A DNA stretch of 64,000 bases from MED-G105 sp039025235 (GTDB taxonomy: Bacteria; Pseudomonadota; Alphaproteobacteria; Caulobacterales; Parvularculaceae): positions 124,001-188,000 of the forward strand of contig JBCCOS010000002.1 in NCBI GenBank assembly GCA_039025235.1, written 5' to 3'. The notes below the pieces were generated by a model. The model did not search any database. It was given only the letters and a program-made list of their open reading frames with translations, and had not been told where the DNA came from. This document shows, one piece after another, positions 46,304 to 56,081 of this stretch; position 1 is the first letter of the stretch, and every line of letters starts with the position of its first letter. The position numbers and the translations under genes were made by a program.

Positions 46304-47329
46304 TTACCGTAGGCGCTGATTTAATTTCGGTAGATCCGTTGTAGTATAATCTGATATGCTTTTTGCCGCAGCAGACACCGCATTTTCTAAAGACATTTCG
46401 TTGGCTTCTAAAGCAGCCGCATGGCTAAAAAGCTCCATATACAAATCAACGGGCTCCCCCTTCAGCGTTAACGCGAATGGCTTGCCATTGTCTTCAAATT
46501 CGGTCCAACGCTGTCTGACGGCAGCCCAGTATTTTTTGGTCGCTGACCAGTATTGACGCGCGACCGAAAAATCGAAGCCATTATTTCTCGTATAAGTGTT
46601 AACGCCGATTTCCCGCGCAATGACTTGGGGCGATCCTTTCAAGACAAGCTTCGAGTTGACTTGTTCATGAACCCAGCCATCTGGTGTTACCGAATGCATA
46701 TTGATTGCATCAACAGCATGGTAATCATCACGCGTTGTCATCTCACGACGCGGCAAAGGTCGCCATTCAGTATCTGATGCCCACTGAGAAATCCCATTTT
46801 TGTGGGACCAACTTCCGACACCACCATAGCGCGGACTATCATCGACCTGATAAACAGTCTGCGACCACTGCCCGCGGCGTTCCCGACGTTTAATCCCTTT
46901 CATCGCCCAAGCATTGCCTCCAATGAAAGTGAGAACTTCGTCAGGTTCAAAACGCCAATCCTGACGCCAGTGTTTGATCGGCATTTTCTCATCGTCTGGC
47001 CCGACCACAAGGATATGTTGAAGACTGATGAAATCGCCTTCGTCCTTAATAACCATCACCATCTCGTCGGCGCCAGAACGATAAGGGTCCTTCAGCTCAT
47101 AGCCCTCTGCAAAAGAGACGGTTTCCTCGAAATTGAAGACAACGCTGTATGAACCAGCCATCGAGAGAATGGCCGCTCGATCCCGCTCGTATTTGGATTG
47201 TTTTTTTTCCTGAACCGCGTTGACGATTTCTTCTCGAGAGCCCGCAACCGCAGGAGAGAAGATACCGATTTTAAGAGTCATAAAAATGAGTGATACGAGC
47301 GCGGCACGCGTCAAATGATGCATGGCCAT
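46304..47329 (-). CDS. DUF6607-like secreted protein
   Basis: About 341 residues of unknown function. Signal peptide (about 5-25, FMTLKIGIFSPAVAG) and segments IKHWRQDWRFEPDEVLTFIGGNAWAM and DGWVHEQVNSKLVL that match the DUF6607 pattern as I know it. ATG 47329 has AAGGTGGAG upstream; the frame opens nine bases earlier at GTG. Convergent with the efflux pair, 39 bases apart. Confidence 0.8.
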   Translation of the reverse strand: MAMHHLTRAALVSLIFMTLKIGIFSPAVAGSREEIVNAVQEKKQSKYERDRAAILSMAGSYSVVFNFEETVSFAEGYELKDPYRSGADEMVMVIKDEGDFISLQHILVVGPDDEKMPIKHWRQDWRFEPDEVLTFIGGNAWAMKGIKRRERRGQWSQTVYQVDDSPRYGGVGSWSHKNGISQWASDTEWRPLPRREMTTRDDYHAVDAINMHSVTPDGWVHEQVNSKLVLKGSPQVIAREIGVNTYTRNNGFDFSVARQYWSATKKYWAAVRQRWTEFEDNGKPFALTLKGEPVDLYMELFSHAAALEANEMSLENAVSAAAKSISDYTTTDLPKLNQRLR

Positions 47330-47359
47330 GTTCTCCACCTTTGCTTTTTTCGAACGATC

Positions 47360-47477
47360 TAAAGCCGCTCCGTTTCAAATGGAATCGCTGAGCGCCTTTC
47401 GGGACTTGTCTTTACGCATTTCCGGGCGCGTCGGCTAATAGCTACTTGACTAGTCACTTGAGCTGGAAATGCTTTAG
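47360..47477 (+). repeat. Subfamily B two-hairpin element
   Basis: AAAGCCGCT/AGCGCCTTT then GCATTTCC/GGAAATGC. It has a small internal duplication (CTACTTGACTAGTCACTTGA). Confidence 0.8.
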
Positions 47478-47524
47478 TCGAAAGCTTATGCGCTGAACGG
47501 ATTCCAATCAAGAATCAGTCGCAA

Positions 47525-49324
47525 TCAACCATCCATCTTGAGTGCCTTAATGAAGGCTTCTTGTGGGATTTCAACGCGTCCAAACTGGCGCATCTTTTTC
47601 TTACCCTCTTTTTGTTTCTCAAGAAGTTTGCGCTTCCGAGTGGCATCACCACCATAGCATTTTGCCGTCACGTCTTTGCGAAGCGCAGCGATGGTCTCGC
47701 GCGCAATGATGCGGCCACCGAGGGCGGCCTGAATTGGAATTTTGAAAAGATGCCGCGGAATAAGATCCTTAAGTTTCTCGCACATCGCCCTTCCCCGCAT
47801 CTCCGCTTTGTCACGGTGAACAATCACCGACAATGCATCCACGGGTTCGTCATTCACCAGTATCTGCATCTTTACCAGATTGTCGGTCCGATACTCCTCC
47901 ATCTGATAATCGAAACTCGCATAGCCTTTTGAAATCGATTTCAGCCGGTCATAGAAATCAAACACAACTTCGTTCAACGGTAGCTCATACACAAGCATCG
48001 CGCGCAACCCAGCGTATGTTAACTCCTGTTGTATGCCACGACGCTCCTCGCAAAGCTTAAGAATAGCCCCGAGGTGTTCGTCGGGCGTCATGATTGTCGC
48101 CTTAATCCATGGCTCATCGATATGACTGATTTTTACCGGATCCGGCATATCGGCCGGATTGTGCAGATCCATGACGTCGCCATCATTCATATGGATATGA
48201 TAGACAACGCTTGGCGCTGTCGTAATTAAATCAATATTAAACTCACGCTCTAGCCGTTCACGAATGATTTCAAGATGGAGCAGCCCAAGAAACCCACAAC
48301 GAAAGCCAAACCCCAAAGCCGCAGAAGTTTCCATTTCAAATTCGAAACTTGCGTCATTTAGACGTAGCTTACCCATTGCCTCGCGTAAATCTTCGAATTG
48401 CGCCGCATCAACAGGGAATATTCCACAAAAAACAACCGGTACTGATGGTTTAAATCCGGGCAAAGCCTGATTGGCCGGGCGACGTTCATCTGTGATGGTA
48501 TCGCCAACACGCGTATCAGCCACCTGCTTAATCGATGCGGTAAGATACCCGATTTCCCCTGGCCCTAACTCTTCCACGGGTGTTTTCTTTGGCGTTGTCA
48601 CACCGACCTGGTCGATCGTATAGGTCGCACCGGACTCCATCATACGGATCTTCATCCCCTTCTTAAGGGTTCCATCAATGATCCGCACAAGGACAACAAC
48701 GCCAAGATAACTATCATACCACGAATCGACCAATAGCGCCTTTAAAGGCGCTGAAGCATCGCCGCTTGGCGCTGGCAATCGCTCAACGATCGCTTCTAAA
48801 ACATCTGGAATTCCAATGCCGGTCTTTGCAGAAATCTCAAGGGCATCTGCGGCATCAAGACCGATGACATCCTCGATCTGCGCACGCACGCGATCAGGTT
48901 CTGCAGCCGGCAGATCAACCTTGTTGAGAACCGGAACAAGTTCTAAATCGACATCAATTGCCTGATAGACGTTAGCGAGGGTTTGCGCTTCGACACCCTG
49001 GCTCGCATCAACAACCAGCAAAGCCCCTTCACAGGCAGAAAGAGACCGCGAGACTTCATATCCAAAATCAACATGTCCTGGGGTATCGATGAGATTGAGA
49101 ACGTAATTGGTGCCATCCGCTGCTTTATAATCTAACCGTACCGTCTGAGCTTTAATGGTGATACCGCGCTCACGTTCTAGATCCATGGAATCCAGAACCT
49201 GTTCTTTCATTTCACGGTCCGATAAGCCGCCGGTCACTTGTATAAGGCGATCGGCAAGGGTCGACTTACCGTGGTCAATATGGGCGACGATTGAGAAATT
49301 TCTGATTTGTTCAAGCGCCGTCAT
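47525..49324 (-). CDS. lepA: Elongation factor 4 (LepA)
   Basis: 599-residue translational GTPase that acts on stalled or mistranslocated ribosomes and in initiation-complex biogenesis. GTPase motifs: AHIDHGKSTL, ERERGITI, DTPGHVDFG, NKVDLP. The full EF4 domain order follows, ending in the LepA-specific C-terminal domain (KCYGGDATRKRKLLEKQKEGKKKMR). AAGGA lies before the start. Confidence 0.98.
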   Translation of the reverse strand: MTALEQIRNFSIVAHIDHGKSTLADRLIQVTGGLSDREMKEQVLDSMDLERERGITIKAQTVRLDYKAADGTNYVLNLIDTPGHVDFGYEVSRSLSACEGALLVVDASQGVEAQTLANVYQAIDVDLELVPVLNKVDLPAAEPDRVRAQIEDVIGLDAADALEISAKTGIGIPDVLEAIVERLPAPSGDASAPLKALLVDSWYDSYLGVVVLVRIIDGTLKKGMKIRMMESGATYTIDQVGVTTPKKTPVEELGPGEIGYLTASIKQVADTRVGDTITDERRPANQALPGFKPSVPVVFCGIFPVDAAQFEDLREAMGKLRLNDASFEFEMETSAALGFGFRCGFLGLLHLEIIRERLEREFNIDLITTAPSVVYHIHMNDGDVMDLHNPADMPDPVKISHIDEPWIKATIMTPDEHLGAILKLCEERRGIQQELTYAGLRAMLVYELPLNEVVFDFYDRLKSISKGYASFDYQMEEYRTDNLVKMQILVNDEPVDALSVIVHRDKAEMRGRAMCEKLKDLIPRHLFKIPIQAALGGRIIARETIAALRKDVTAKCYGGDATRKRKLLEKQKEGKKKMRQFGRVEIPQEAFIKALKMDG

Positions 49325-49423
49325 ATCTCATGTCCTTTGCGAACACGTTACCTATGACCGTGAACACGTTCGCGCAAGTTTCCTATCGCCGCAGAGTGAA
49401 TATCAGCCTTACCCCCTGCACCG

Positions 49424-49484
49424 TGATAAAGATGGCATTCTGATACAGATGGCGCCCTGATACAGATGGCGCCCTGATACAGAA
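49424..49484. repeat. 17-bp tandem repeat upstream of lepA
   Basis: TGATAAAGATGGCATTC, then TGATACAGATGGCGCCC twice, then a partial unit: about 3.5 units. Confidence 0.88.
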
Positions 49485-49601
49485 GACACCTCAATCTAAA
49501 CGGAACGCCAACCCAAAGTTTACGCCAACAGGGAAGCGGCACATTGCAAGGGATAAGGTTTAGAGCGAGAATAAATGTACTCGCTTATTGACGAACAGTG
49601 T

Positions 49602-50009
49602 CTAGGCGCGCGATTTTAAGGCATCGCGAATTTCTTCAAGGAGAACCTCCGAACGCGGGGGCTCTGCTGGCGCGGCGGCTTCTTCTTCCTCCACTTTCTT
49701 TTTGAGATTATTCATTCCCTTAATCAGTAAAAAAAGTACCCAGGCGACGATGGCAAATGCGATGACCGCGTTAAAGAACAAACCGATGTTCATTGTCACC
49801 GCTTCCGTTTCGCCCTCGGCAGCCTTCAATACGAGTTTAATATTAGAAAAATCGACGCCGCCCATCAAAAGTCCGATCGGTGGCATAATAACGTCGTCTA
49901 CCAACGATTTTACAATGGTACCAAACGCGCCGCCCATAATGATGCCGACCGCCATGTCGACCATGTTTCCTTTGATCGCAAATTCTTTGAACTCGTCAAT
50001 CATGCCCAT
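49602..50009 (-). CDS. mscL: Large-conductance mechanosensitive channel
   Basis: 135-residue channel that opens under membrane tension to save the cell from hypo-osmotic burst. First helix GNMVDMAVGIIMGGAFGTIVKSL and second ALFFNAVIAFAIVAWVLFLLIKGMN-like region are characteristic, with a charged C-terminal bundle (LKKKVEEEEAAAP). AAGGAGAG precedes the start. Downstream, AGCGAG/CTCGCT (49564-49585) may end the transcript. Confidence 0.97.
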   Translation of the reverse strand: MGMIDEFKEFAIKGNMVDMAVGIIMGGAFGTIVKSLVDDVIMPPIGLLMGGVDFSNIKLVLKAAEGETEAVTMNIGLFFNAVIAFAIVAWVLFLLIKGMNNLKKKVEEEEAAAPAEPPRSEVLLEEIRDALKSRA

Positions 50010-50313
50010 AATCTCTCTCCTTTACCAATCATCTGATCTCGATAGATTTCGCCTATAGTCAGTATGAGAAATGAGAGCGATTGTCACGAATAAGATCTGC
50101 TACTTGCGCAGACGCATATTACGTGTCGATCAATAGAATACAAAGCGACCACGCTGGACCTGTGCCATCGATCAATGATGCAGACAGACTCCCAAAGCAG
50201 TCATTTTTTGTTGGAAACAAGCGTTGATTGTCCTTGGCAAACCGCTCGCCATCATCGCAATAACGAGCGGTTGCCGGAACAATACAGCGGTCAAACCGCC
50301 TTTTTTGGTTCGC
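50010..50313. other. Gap between mscL and ialB
   Basis: Stem AACCGCTCG/CGAGCGGTT (about 50241-50274) and GCGGT/ACCGC followed by CTTTTTT (about 50283-50302) on the plus strand. The first probably ends ialB transcription on the minus strand. No gene. Confidence 0.5.
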
Positions 50314-50847
50314 TTACCGACAGGCAGCTTCAGCCCGCTCTAGCGCTTTTGTAACGCCACGCAGCGAAATGGTATAATTTGTCGCGGTCCCTCGGCTGGA
50401 AACGGCACTAACACGCATGTCTGCGCCACGTCGCATTGCGTTGATCAGCTTCCGTTCGGCTCCATCATTTTCGATAAACGCTTCATTGTCGGAAACATAC
50501 ATGGACCATTTATCCGCACCCACCCGAACGACAGGCGAGGGTTTGTCTTTCATATTGTATCCAGTCATGAGGCTCGGCTGATGCGTCGCGGCGCCCGACT
50601 GCCAGGACGCAATAAGAAAAAAGACATCCCCGTGCCGAACAGATTTGGGCGATTTGTCTTTTGCCTGAGCCGCAGCAAAACAAATTTTATCACCATCAAC
50701 ACCGCGGACAAAGACACTCCAATCTCGATAAGTTGCAATTGCCTGTGGCTGAGCTGCCAACACACTGGAAGATGCGCCAAGAAACGCGCTCAACAAAACG
50801 GAAAATCCAACAACGCCAGTGGCGATAAACCTTTGAAAACGAAACAT
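50314..50847 (-). CDS. Invasion-associated locus B (IalB) family protein
   Basis: 177-residue secreted protein of the IalB family common in Alphaproteobacteria, named from Bartonella but widespread in free-living species. Signal peptide (VGFSVLLSAFLGASSSVLA); domain with YRDWSVFVRGVDGDKICFAAAQAK and ending in AEAACR. GGAGGGGG ribosome site. A CtrA-type site lies about 160 bases upstream. Confidence 0.9.
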   Translation of the reverse strand: MFRFQRFIATGVVGFSVLLSAFLGASSSVLAAQPQAIATYRDWSVFVRGVDGDKICFAAAQAKDKSPKSVRHGDVFFLIASWQSGAATHQPSLMTGYNMKDKPSPVVRVGADKWSMYVSDNEAFIENDGAERKLINAMRRGADMRVSAVSSRGTATNYTISLRGVTKALERAEAACR

Positions 50848-50934
50848 TAGAGACCCCCTCCATCAAAATAAGTACACGGTGTTGCAACGTCGGCATTCGA
50901 ACAAATGATTAAGATGTTACCCAAGCCACCCGAT

Positions 50935-51004
50935 CCCGACTTTATAGAGCCCGACAATTCAAGGCCCGACTGTATAAGGCCCAATGGTATAGTGCCCGAC
51001 GCAG
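50935..51004. repeat. 15-bp periodic array next to a CtrA box
   Basis: Five units starting CCCGAC/CCCAAT at 50935, 50950, 50965, 50980 and 50995, exactly 15 bases apart, the later bases being TTTATAGAG-like. Confidence 0.85.
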
Positions 51005-51020
51005 TTAACGTATGGTTAAC
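51005..51020. promoter_or_regulatory. Perfect CtrA-type box
   Basis: TTAA-CGTATGG-TTAAC, an exact match to TTAA-N7-TTAAC, the site of the cell-cycle regulator CtrA. It could act on ialB (about 160 bases to the left) or on acnA (about 360 to the right). Confidence 0.7.
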
Positions 51021-51382
51021 GTAGTTTGACGTGTTAGTAACGAATTTCAACGAACAATTTCGCTTAATTCGGTAACTTGCCGTGTTGGCACCAAAAGATT
51101 GTTCGAGAGCCGGTAATGCACGCAATTGGATTAGCGCTCTACTGTTGGTGTGTATAAACTGTGCGGCGAAGTTTTTTCGCTCATATTTAGCCACTCCCAT
51201 TGGAATGGGCGTGCCATCGCTTAAATTCCGAGAGCCGCGGCATTTATGCGAATTAGTCTCACGTTTGGTGAGCGTGATTATCGCTAACGTATTGCTGGAT
51301 AAAGAGTATTTGCGAACGTTTACGCGTTGCGCCATAACGAAATCGATCTTTTTCACTCCCTATTCCGAGAGATGCACGCGCC

Positions 51383-54058
51383 ATGATTCCAGGTCACGAC
51401 ACGCTAAACGCGAAGAAAAAACTTACCGTTGGAAATGATGACTACACGATTTTCAGCTTGAAAGCCGCTGAGAGCAAAACTAGCGACTTATCACGACTGC
51501 CGTTTTCCCTGAAAGTTCTTCTGGAAAATCTTTTGCGTTTTGAAGATGGGCGCTCAGTTGTTGTTGATGATATTAAGGCCTTCGGTGACTGGCTCAAAAA
51601 CGGAAAGACATCTCGAGAGATCGCGTACCGACCAGCACGCGTCCTTATGCAGGACTTCACAGGTGTGCCTGCTGTCGTTGACCTCGCAGCAATGCGCGAT
51701 GCGATGAAGGAACTCGGCAACGATCCGGCGAAAATCAATCCCCTAGCGCCCGTCGATCTCGTCATAGATCATTCGGTGATGGTTGATCATTTTGGTGGCG
51801 CAAAAGCGTTCCAATTGAATGTGGACCGAGAATATGAACGCAATGGCGAGCGCTATCAGTTTCTGAAATGGGGTCAAAGCGCTTTCGATAACTTCCGCGT
51901 CGTTCCACCAGGCACCGGGATTTGTCACCAAGTTAATTTAGAATATCTGTCACAGACGGTTTGGACAGCCGATCATCAAGGGGAAACCTACGCCTATCCC
52001 GATACCCTTGTCGGAACCGATAGCCATACGACGATGGTCAATGGGCTGTCCGTCCTTGGATGGGGTGTCGGCGGGATTGAAGCCGAAGCAGCAATGCTCG
52101 GGCAACCGATTTCTATGCTCATTCCAGAAGTTGTCGGTTTTAAAATGATGGGCAAGCTTCCAGAAGGCGCAACCGCGACAGACCTCGTTCTGACCGTCAC
52201 ACAAATGCTGCGCGCACATGGTGTCGTTGGCAAATTTGTTGAATTCTATGGCCCAGGGCTCGACAATCTATCCCTGGAAGATCAAGCAACCATTTCAAAT
52301 ATGGCGCCGGAGTATGGCGCCACGTGTGGTTTCTTCCCCATCGATCAAGAAACCATTCGATATCTAACGGCGACCGGGCGCGATCCAAAACGCGTTGCCC
52401 TGGTTGAGGCTTACGCAAAAGAACAGGGGATGTGGCGAGACACGTCGACCCCAGATCCAATATTTACCTCATCGCTTGAGCTTGACCTTTCGACAATCAC
52501 CCCCTCACTCGCCGGTCCAAAACGTCCTCAAGATCGCGTTACACTTGGCGACATGCCAGCAAACTTCGCAACGGCGCTGGATAAAGAATATGGACTTGCC
52601 GATGAAGCGGACAAGCGTGTTCCCGTTGAAGGAGAAGACTTTACATTAGGTCAAGGCGATGTTGCCATCGCAGCGATAACATCATGTACAAATACATCTA
52701 ATCCATCAGTGTTAATCGCCGCAGGCCTTGTCGCGCGCAACGCACATGCGCTTGGTCTTAAGTCGAAAGCATGGGTTAAAACATCCCTGGCGCCGGGTAG
52801 TCAGGTCGTGACGGACTATTTGGCTAAAGCCGGTTTACAGGATGACTTGGATGCACTTGGTTTTAACCTTGTGGGCTATGGCTGTACCACATGCATCGGA
52901 AACTCCGGCCCCTTACCTGACGCCATTGCAAAAGCGGTAAACGACCACAATTTGGCCGTGGCCTCAGTGCTCTCAGGCAATAGAAATTTTGAGGGCCGCG
53001 TCTCGCCAGATGTTCGAGCCAATTATCTCGCCTCACCACCGCTTGTGGTGGCATATGCCATCGCCGGTTCAGTCAATATTAACCTAACCACTGACCCCAT
53101 TGGACAGGATACGAACGGAAATAACGTATATCTCAAAGACATATGGCCAACAAATCTAGAGATCGCCGAGATCGTTCGTTCCTGCGTCACCCCAGAGATG
53201 TTCGCGTCACGTTATGCAGATGTCTTTAAAGGCGACGATCAATGGCAGGGCATTGATCCGGGTGGTGAGCAAACCTATCGCTGGCCTCAATCAACTTATG
53301 TGGCAAAGCCGCCTTATTTTGAGGGCATGTCGGCCGAACCAGCGGATGTCGAGCCAATCGAAAATGCTGGAATTTTAGCCCTTTTCAAAGACTCGATTAC
53401 GACCGACCATATCTCGCCTGCGGGCCCCATTAAAGAAGACGGGCCAGCCGGCGAGTATCTCAAAGGGTATCAAGTCCCCGTCTCTGAATTTAATTCGTTT
53501 GGATCACGACGCGGTAACCATGACATCATGATGCGAGGAACGTTTGCAAACATTCGTATAAAGAATCAAATGGTGCCGGGGACCGAAGGGGGTGTTACGC
53601 GACATGTGCCGAGCAATGAAGAAATGTCTATCTTCGACGCCGCCATGAAATACAAAAACGACGGTGTGCCACTCGTTGTCATTGCGGGTAAAGAGTATGG
53701 AACAGGGTCGTCACGCGACTGGGCCGCAAAAGGAACAAACCTGCTTGGTGTTCGCGCTGTCATCGCGGAAAGCTTTGAGCGTATCCACCGATCAAACCTT
53801 GTGGGAATGGGTGTCTTACCGCTTCAATTCACCGGCAGTGATAGTTGGGCAAACCTTGGCCTAACAGGCAGTGAACATGTAACAATCCACGGCGTTACCA
53901 ATCTTGAGCCACGTCAGAATTTAACCGCATCGATCACCTATACGGACGGCAAAACGAAAGATGTCACGCTTCTCTCCAGGATCGATACCGCGGATGAACT
54001 TGATTACTTCCGTAATGGAGGGATCTTGCACTATGTAATCCGTAAGTTGGCCGCCTGA
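51383..54058 (+). CDS. acnA: Aconitate hydratase A
   Basis: Tricarboxylic acid cycle enzyme (891 aa) that interconverts citrate and isocitrate with a 4Fe-4S cluster. Cluster cysteines sit in SCTNTSNP and GCTTCIGNSGPL; GTDSHTTMVNGL and GSSRDWAAKGT are classic active-site motifs. Length and domain order are those of AcnA/IRP-type aconitases. A hairpin at 54073-54101 follows. Confidence 0.98.
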   Translation: MIPGHDTLNAKKKLTVGNDDYTIFSLKAAESKTSDLSRLPFSLKVLLENLLRFEDGRSVVVDDIKAFGDWLKNGKTSREIAYRPARVLMQDFTGVPAVVDLAAMRDAMKELGNDPAKINPLAPVDLVIDHSVMVDHFGGAKAFQLNVDREYERNGERYQFLKWGQSAFDNFRVVPPGTGICHQVNLEYLSQTVWTADHQGETYAYPDTLVGTDSHTTMVNGLSVLGWGVGGIEAEAAMLGQPISMLIPEVVGFKMMGKLPEGATATDLVLTVTQMLRAHGVVGKFVEFYGPGLDNLSLEDQATISNMAPEYGATCGFFPIDQETIRYLTATGRDPKRVALVEAYAKEQGMWRDTSTPDPIFTSSLELDLSTITPSLAGPKRPQDRVTLGDMPANFATALDKEYGLADEADKRVPVEGEDFTLGQGDVAIAAITSCTNTSNPSVLIAAGLVARNAHALGLKSKAWVKTSLAPGSQVVTDYLAKAGLQDDLDALGFNLVGYGCTTCIGNSGPLPDAIAKAVNDHNLAVASVLSGNRNFEGRVSPDVRANYLASPPLVVAYAIAGSVNINLTTDPIGQDTNGNNVYLKDIWPTNLEIAEIVRSCVTPEMFASRYADVFKGDDQWQGIDPGGEQTYRWPQSTYVAKPPYFEGMSAEPADVEPIENAGILALFKDSITTDHISPAGPIKEDGPAGEYLKGYQVPVSEFNSFGSRRGNHDIMMRGTFANIRIKNQMVPGTEGGVTRHVPSNEEMSIFDAAMKYKNDGVPLVVIAGKEYGTGSSRDWAAKGTNLLGVRAVIAESFERIHRSNLVGMGVLPLQFTGSDSWANLGLTGSEHVTIHGVTNLEPRQNLTASITYTDGKTKDVTLLSRIDTADELDYFRNGGILHYVIRKLAA

Positions 54059-54072
54059 TCGAACGTCAATTA

Positions 54073-54101
54073 TTTAAAGGTACGCCGAGTGACCTTTTAA
54101 A
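54073..54101 (+). terminator. Hairpin after acnA
   Basis: TTTAAAGGT pairs with ACCTTTTAAA (one-base bulge) 15 bases after the stop; next comes a subfamily A element. No clean U-tract. Confidence 0.5.
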
Positions 54102-54202
54102 GGATTTACAAGCCAAGTGTGTTCGGTTGGCGTTTAGGAAATGCGTAAAATCAACAACTTAAAGCGCCCTTCTGATTCCAATTGAAACGGAGGCGCTTTA
54201 GA
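54102..54202 (+). repeat. Subfamily A two-hairpin element
   Basis: AAAGCGCC/GGCGCTTT intact; first hairpin starts as GGATTTACAAGCC, partly decayed on the left arm. Confidence 0.85.
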
Positions 54203-54215
54203 ACCGTGCACAGAC

Positions 54216-54246
54216 AAAAACACCCAGCAAATTAAATTGCTGGGTG
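54216..54246 (-). terminator. Rho-independent terminator of the acyl-CoA dehydrogenase
   Basis: CACCCAGCAA (54221-54230) with TTGCTGGGTG (54237-54246), preceded on the plus strand by AAAAA so that the minus-strand transcript ends in a U-tract. Confidence 0.85.
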
Positions 54247-54290
54247 GTCTACTGTGAGAAACATCGAAATCCATTAAAGGGCTTATTTCC

Positions 54291-56081
54291 CTAAAACGCT
54301 TCTTCCGGAACGGACATCATCGCCTCAGCGCCCGTCTTCATCTTCGCAAGATGGGCGGCGGAATCTGGGAGAATACGTTCTAAAAAAATGCGGCCGGTGA
54401 CGAGCTTGTTTTCGAAAAACGGATCCGACGACTTTTCTTTGCGCCGTTCGATTGCTGCTTTCGCAAGCTGTGCCCAGCCATGAGCTAAGCACAAAATTGA
54501 AAACATGTTCAAATAGTCACTCGACCCAGCACCGGCGTTATCTGGATTTTGCATGGCATTTTGCATCAGCCATGTCGTGCCCTCGACAACATTATTCTTT
54601 GCGGTCTTGATACCATCGAGAAATGGCTTCAGCTCTTCATTATCGCTATTGTCGGCGACAAACTCATCAATTTCAGCAAAGAACTTTTGGATCGCGCGCC
54701 CGCCATTTCGGGGCAACTTCCGACCAACAAGATCAAGCGCCTGAATACCATTGGTTCCCTCATAAATCATCGCAATACGCGCATCCCGGACGAATTGCTC
54801 CATCCCCCACTCTTCTGTGTATCCCGATCCACCCAACACTTGTTGAGCCGTCGCGGCGTGCCAAAAACCTTTCTCGGTTAGGTAGGACTTAAGCGCGGGC
54901 GTCATTAAGCCGAGAAAATCATCGGCCTTTTCCCGTGTTTGTTCGTCCTCCGATTTATTGTGAAGGTCTGCTTGCAATGCCGCCCAATAAAGCCACGCGC
55001 GTCCGCCCTCAATCGTTGCTTTTTGTTCGAGCAACATCCGACGAACATCCGGATGAACAAGAATCGGATCTGCCGCCTTTTCGGGCTCTTTTGCACCGGT
55101 TAGCGAGCGGCCCTGCAACCGATCTTTGGCATAGGCTGCGGCGTTTTGATAAGCCACATCGGAGATTGCAACACCCTGAATACCAACGCCAAGACGCGCT
55201 TCATTCATCATAACGAACATAGCGTTAAGGCCGCGGTTCTCTTCACCAATAAGCCAGCCCGTCGCATCATCATAATTCATCACACAAGTGGCATTACCGT
55301 GAATACCCATCTTGCTTTCAAGGCCACCGCAAGCAACCGCGTTGCGTTCACCAAGTGAGCCATCGTCATTGATATGGAATTTGGGCACGACAAAAAGAGA
55401 AATCCCTTTCACCCCATCGGGCGCTCCCTCAATCCTTGCCAAGACCAAATGAATAATATTGTCGGTAAGATCGCTTTCGCCAGCTGAAATCCAGATTTTT
55501 TGTCCCGATATTTTGTAGCTACCGTCTTCTTGAGGGACCGCCTTGGTTCGCAATAACCCCAAGTCGGTTCCACAGTGGGGCTCCGTGAGGTTCATCGTGC
55601 CACCCCAGTCGCCGGAGATCATTTTAGGCAAGTATGTTTTTTTCTGCTCTTCCGAGCCGTGCGCATAGATCGCCGCCGCGGCGCCAGCGGCCAATCCTGG
55701 ATACATCCCAAAGGCCATGTTTGACGCGGATACCATCTCATTAATTGCCACGGACAAAATATAAGGTAATCCTTGACCACCATATTCAGGGTCAAATGAG
55801 AGGCCTTGCCAACCACCTTCTTTGAATTGGTTATAAGCATCTTTAAACCCCGTCGGCGTTGTTACGGAGCCATCGTCGTTTCTGATGCATCCTTCATGAT
55901 CACCCACCTTGTTCAAGGGGTGCAGGACGTTACTCGCCAACTTGCCGCCTTCTTCTAATATTGCGTCGATGACATCTTCGGTCGCGTCCGCAAATCCAGG
56001 AAGATTTGAGTATTTTTGCATCTGCAAGACGTCGTTCAACACAAACGACAGGTCGCGAATGGGTGGCGTATAATCAGTCAT
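54291..56081 (-). CDS. Acyl-CoA dehydrogenase, DmdC-like long form
   Basis: 596-residue FAD enzyme of the long acyl-CoA dehydrogenase group with an extra C-terminal domain; members include DmdC (methylmercaptopropionyl-CoA dehydrogenase) and general long-chain enzymes. Start PPIRDLSFVLNDVLQM fits. MNLTEPHCGTDLGL is the FAD signature and LGGSGYTEEWGMEQFVRDARIAMIYEGTNGIQALDL carries the catalytic Glu (YEGTN). I start at ATG 56081 with TAAGGAAC before it; the frame is open 29 codons further. It has a strong terminator. Substrate cannot be fixed from sequence. Confidence 0.93.
   Translation of the reverse strand: MTDYTPPIRDLSFVLNDVLQMQKYSNLPGFADATEDVIDAILEEGGKLASNVLHPLNKVGDHEGCIRNDDGSVTTPTGFKDAYNQFKEGGWQGLSFDPEYGGQGLPYILSVAINEMVSASNMAFGMYPGLAAGAAAAIYAHGSEEQKKTYLPKMISGDWGGTMNLTEPHCGTDLGLLRTKAVPQEDGSYKISGQKIWISAGESDLTDNIIHLVLARIEGAPDGVKGISLFVVPKFHINDDGSLGERNAVACGGLESKMGIHGNATCVMNYDDATGWLIGEENRGLNAMFVMMNEARLGVGIQGVAISDVAYQNAAAYAKDRLQGRSLTGAKEPEKAADPILVHPDVRRMLLEQKATIEGGRAWLYWAALQADLHNKSEDEQTREKADDFLGLMTPALKSYLTEKGFWHAATAQQVLGGSGYTEEWGMEQFVRDARIAMIYEGTNGIQALDLVGRKLPRNGGRAIQKFFAEIDEFVADNSDNEELKPFLDGIKTAKNNVVEGTTWLMQNAMQNPDNAGAGSSDYLNMFSILCLAHGWAQLAKAAIERRKEKSSDPFFENKLVTGRIFLERILPDSAAHLAKMKTGAEAMMSVPEEAF

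Larger units (their letters stand above)
50848..51382. other. Divergent region between ialB and acnA
   Basis: Contains the 15-bp periodic array and the CtrA box listed separately; otherwise no feature or gene is convincing. Confidence 0.55.
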
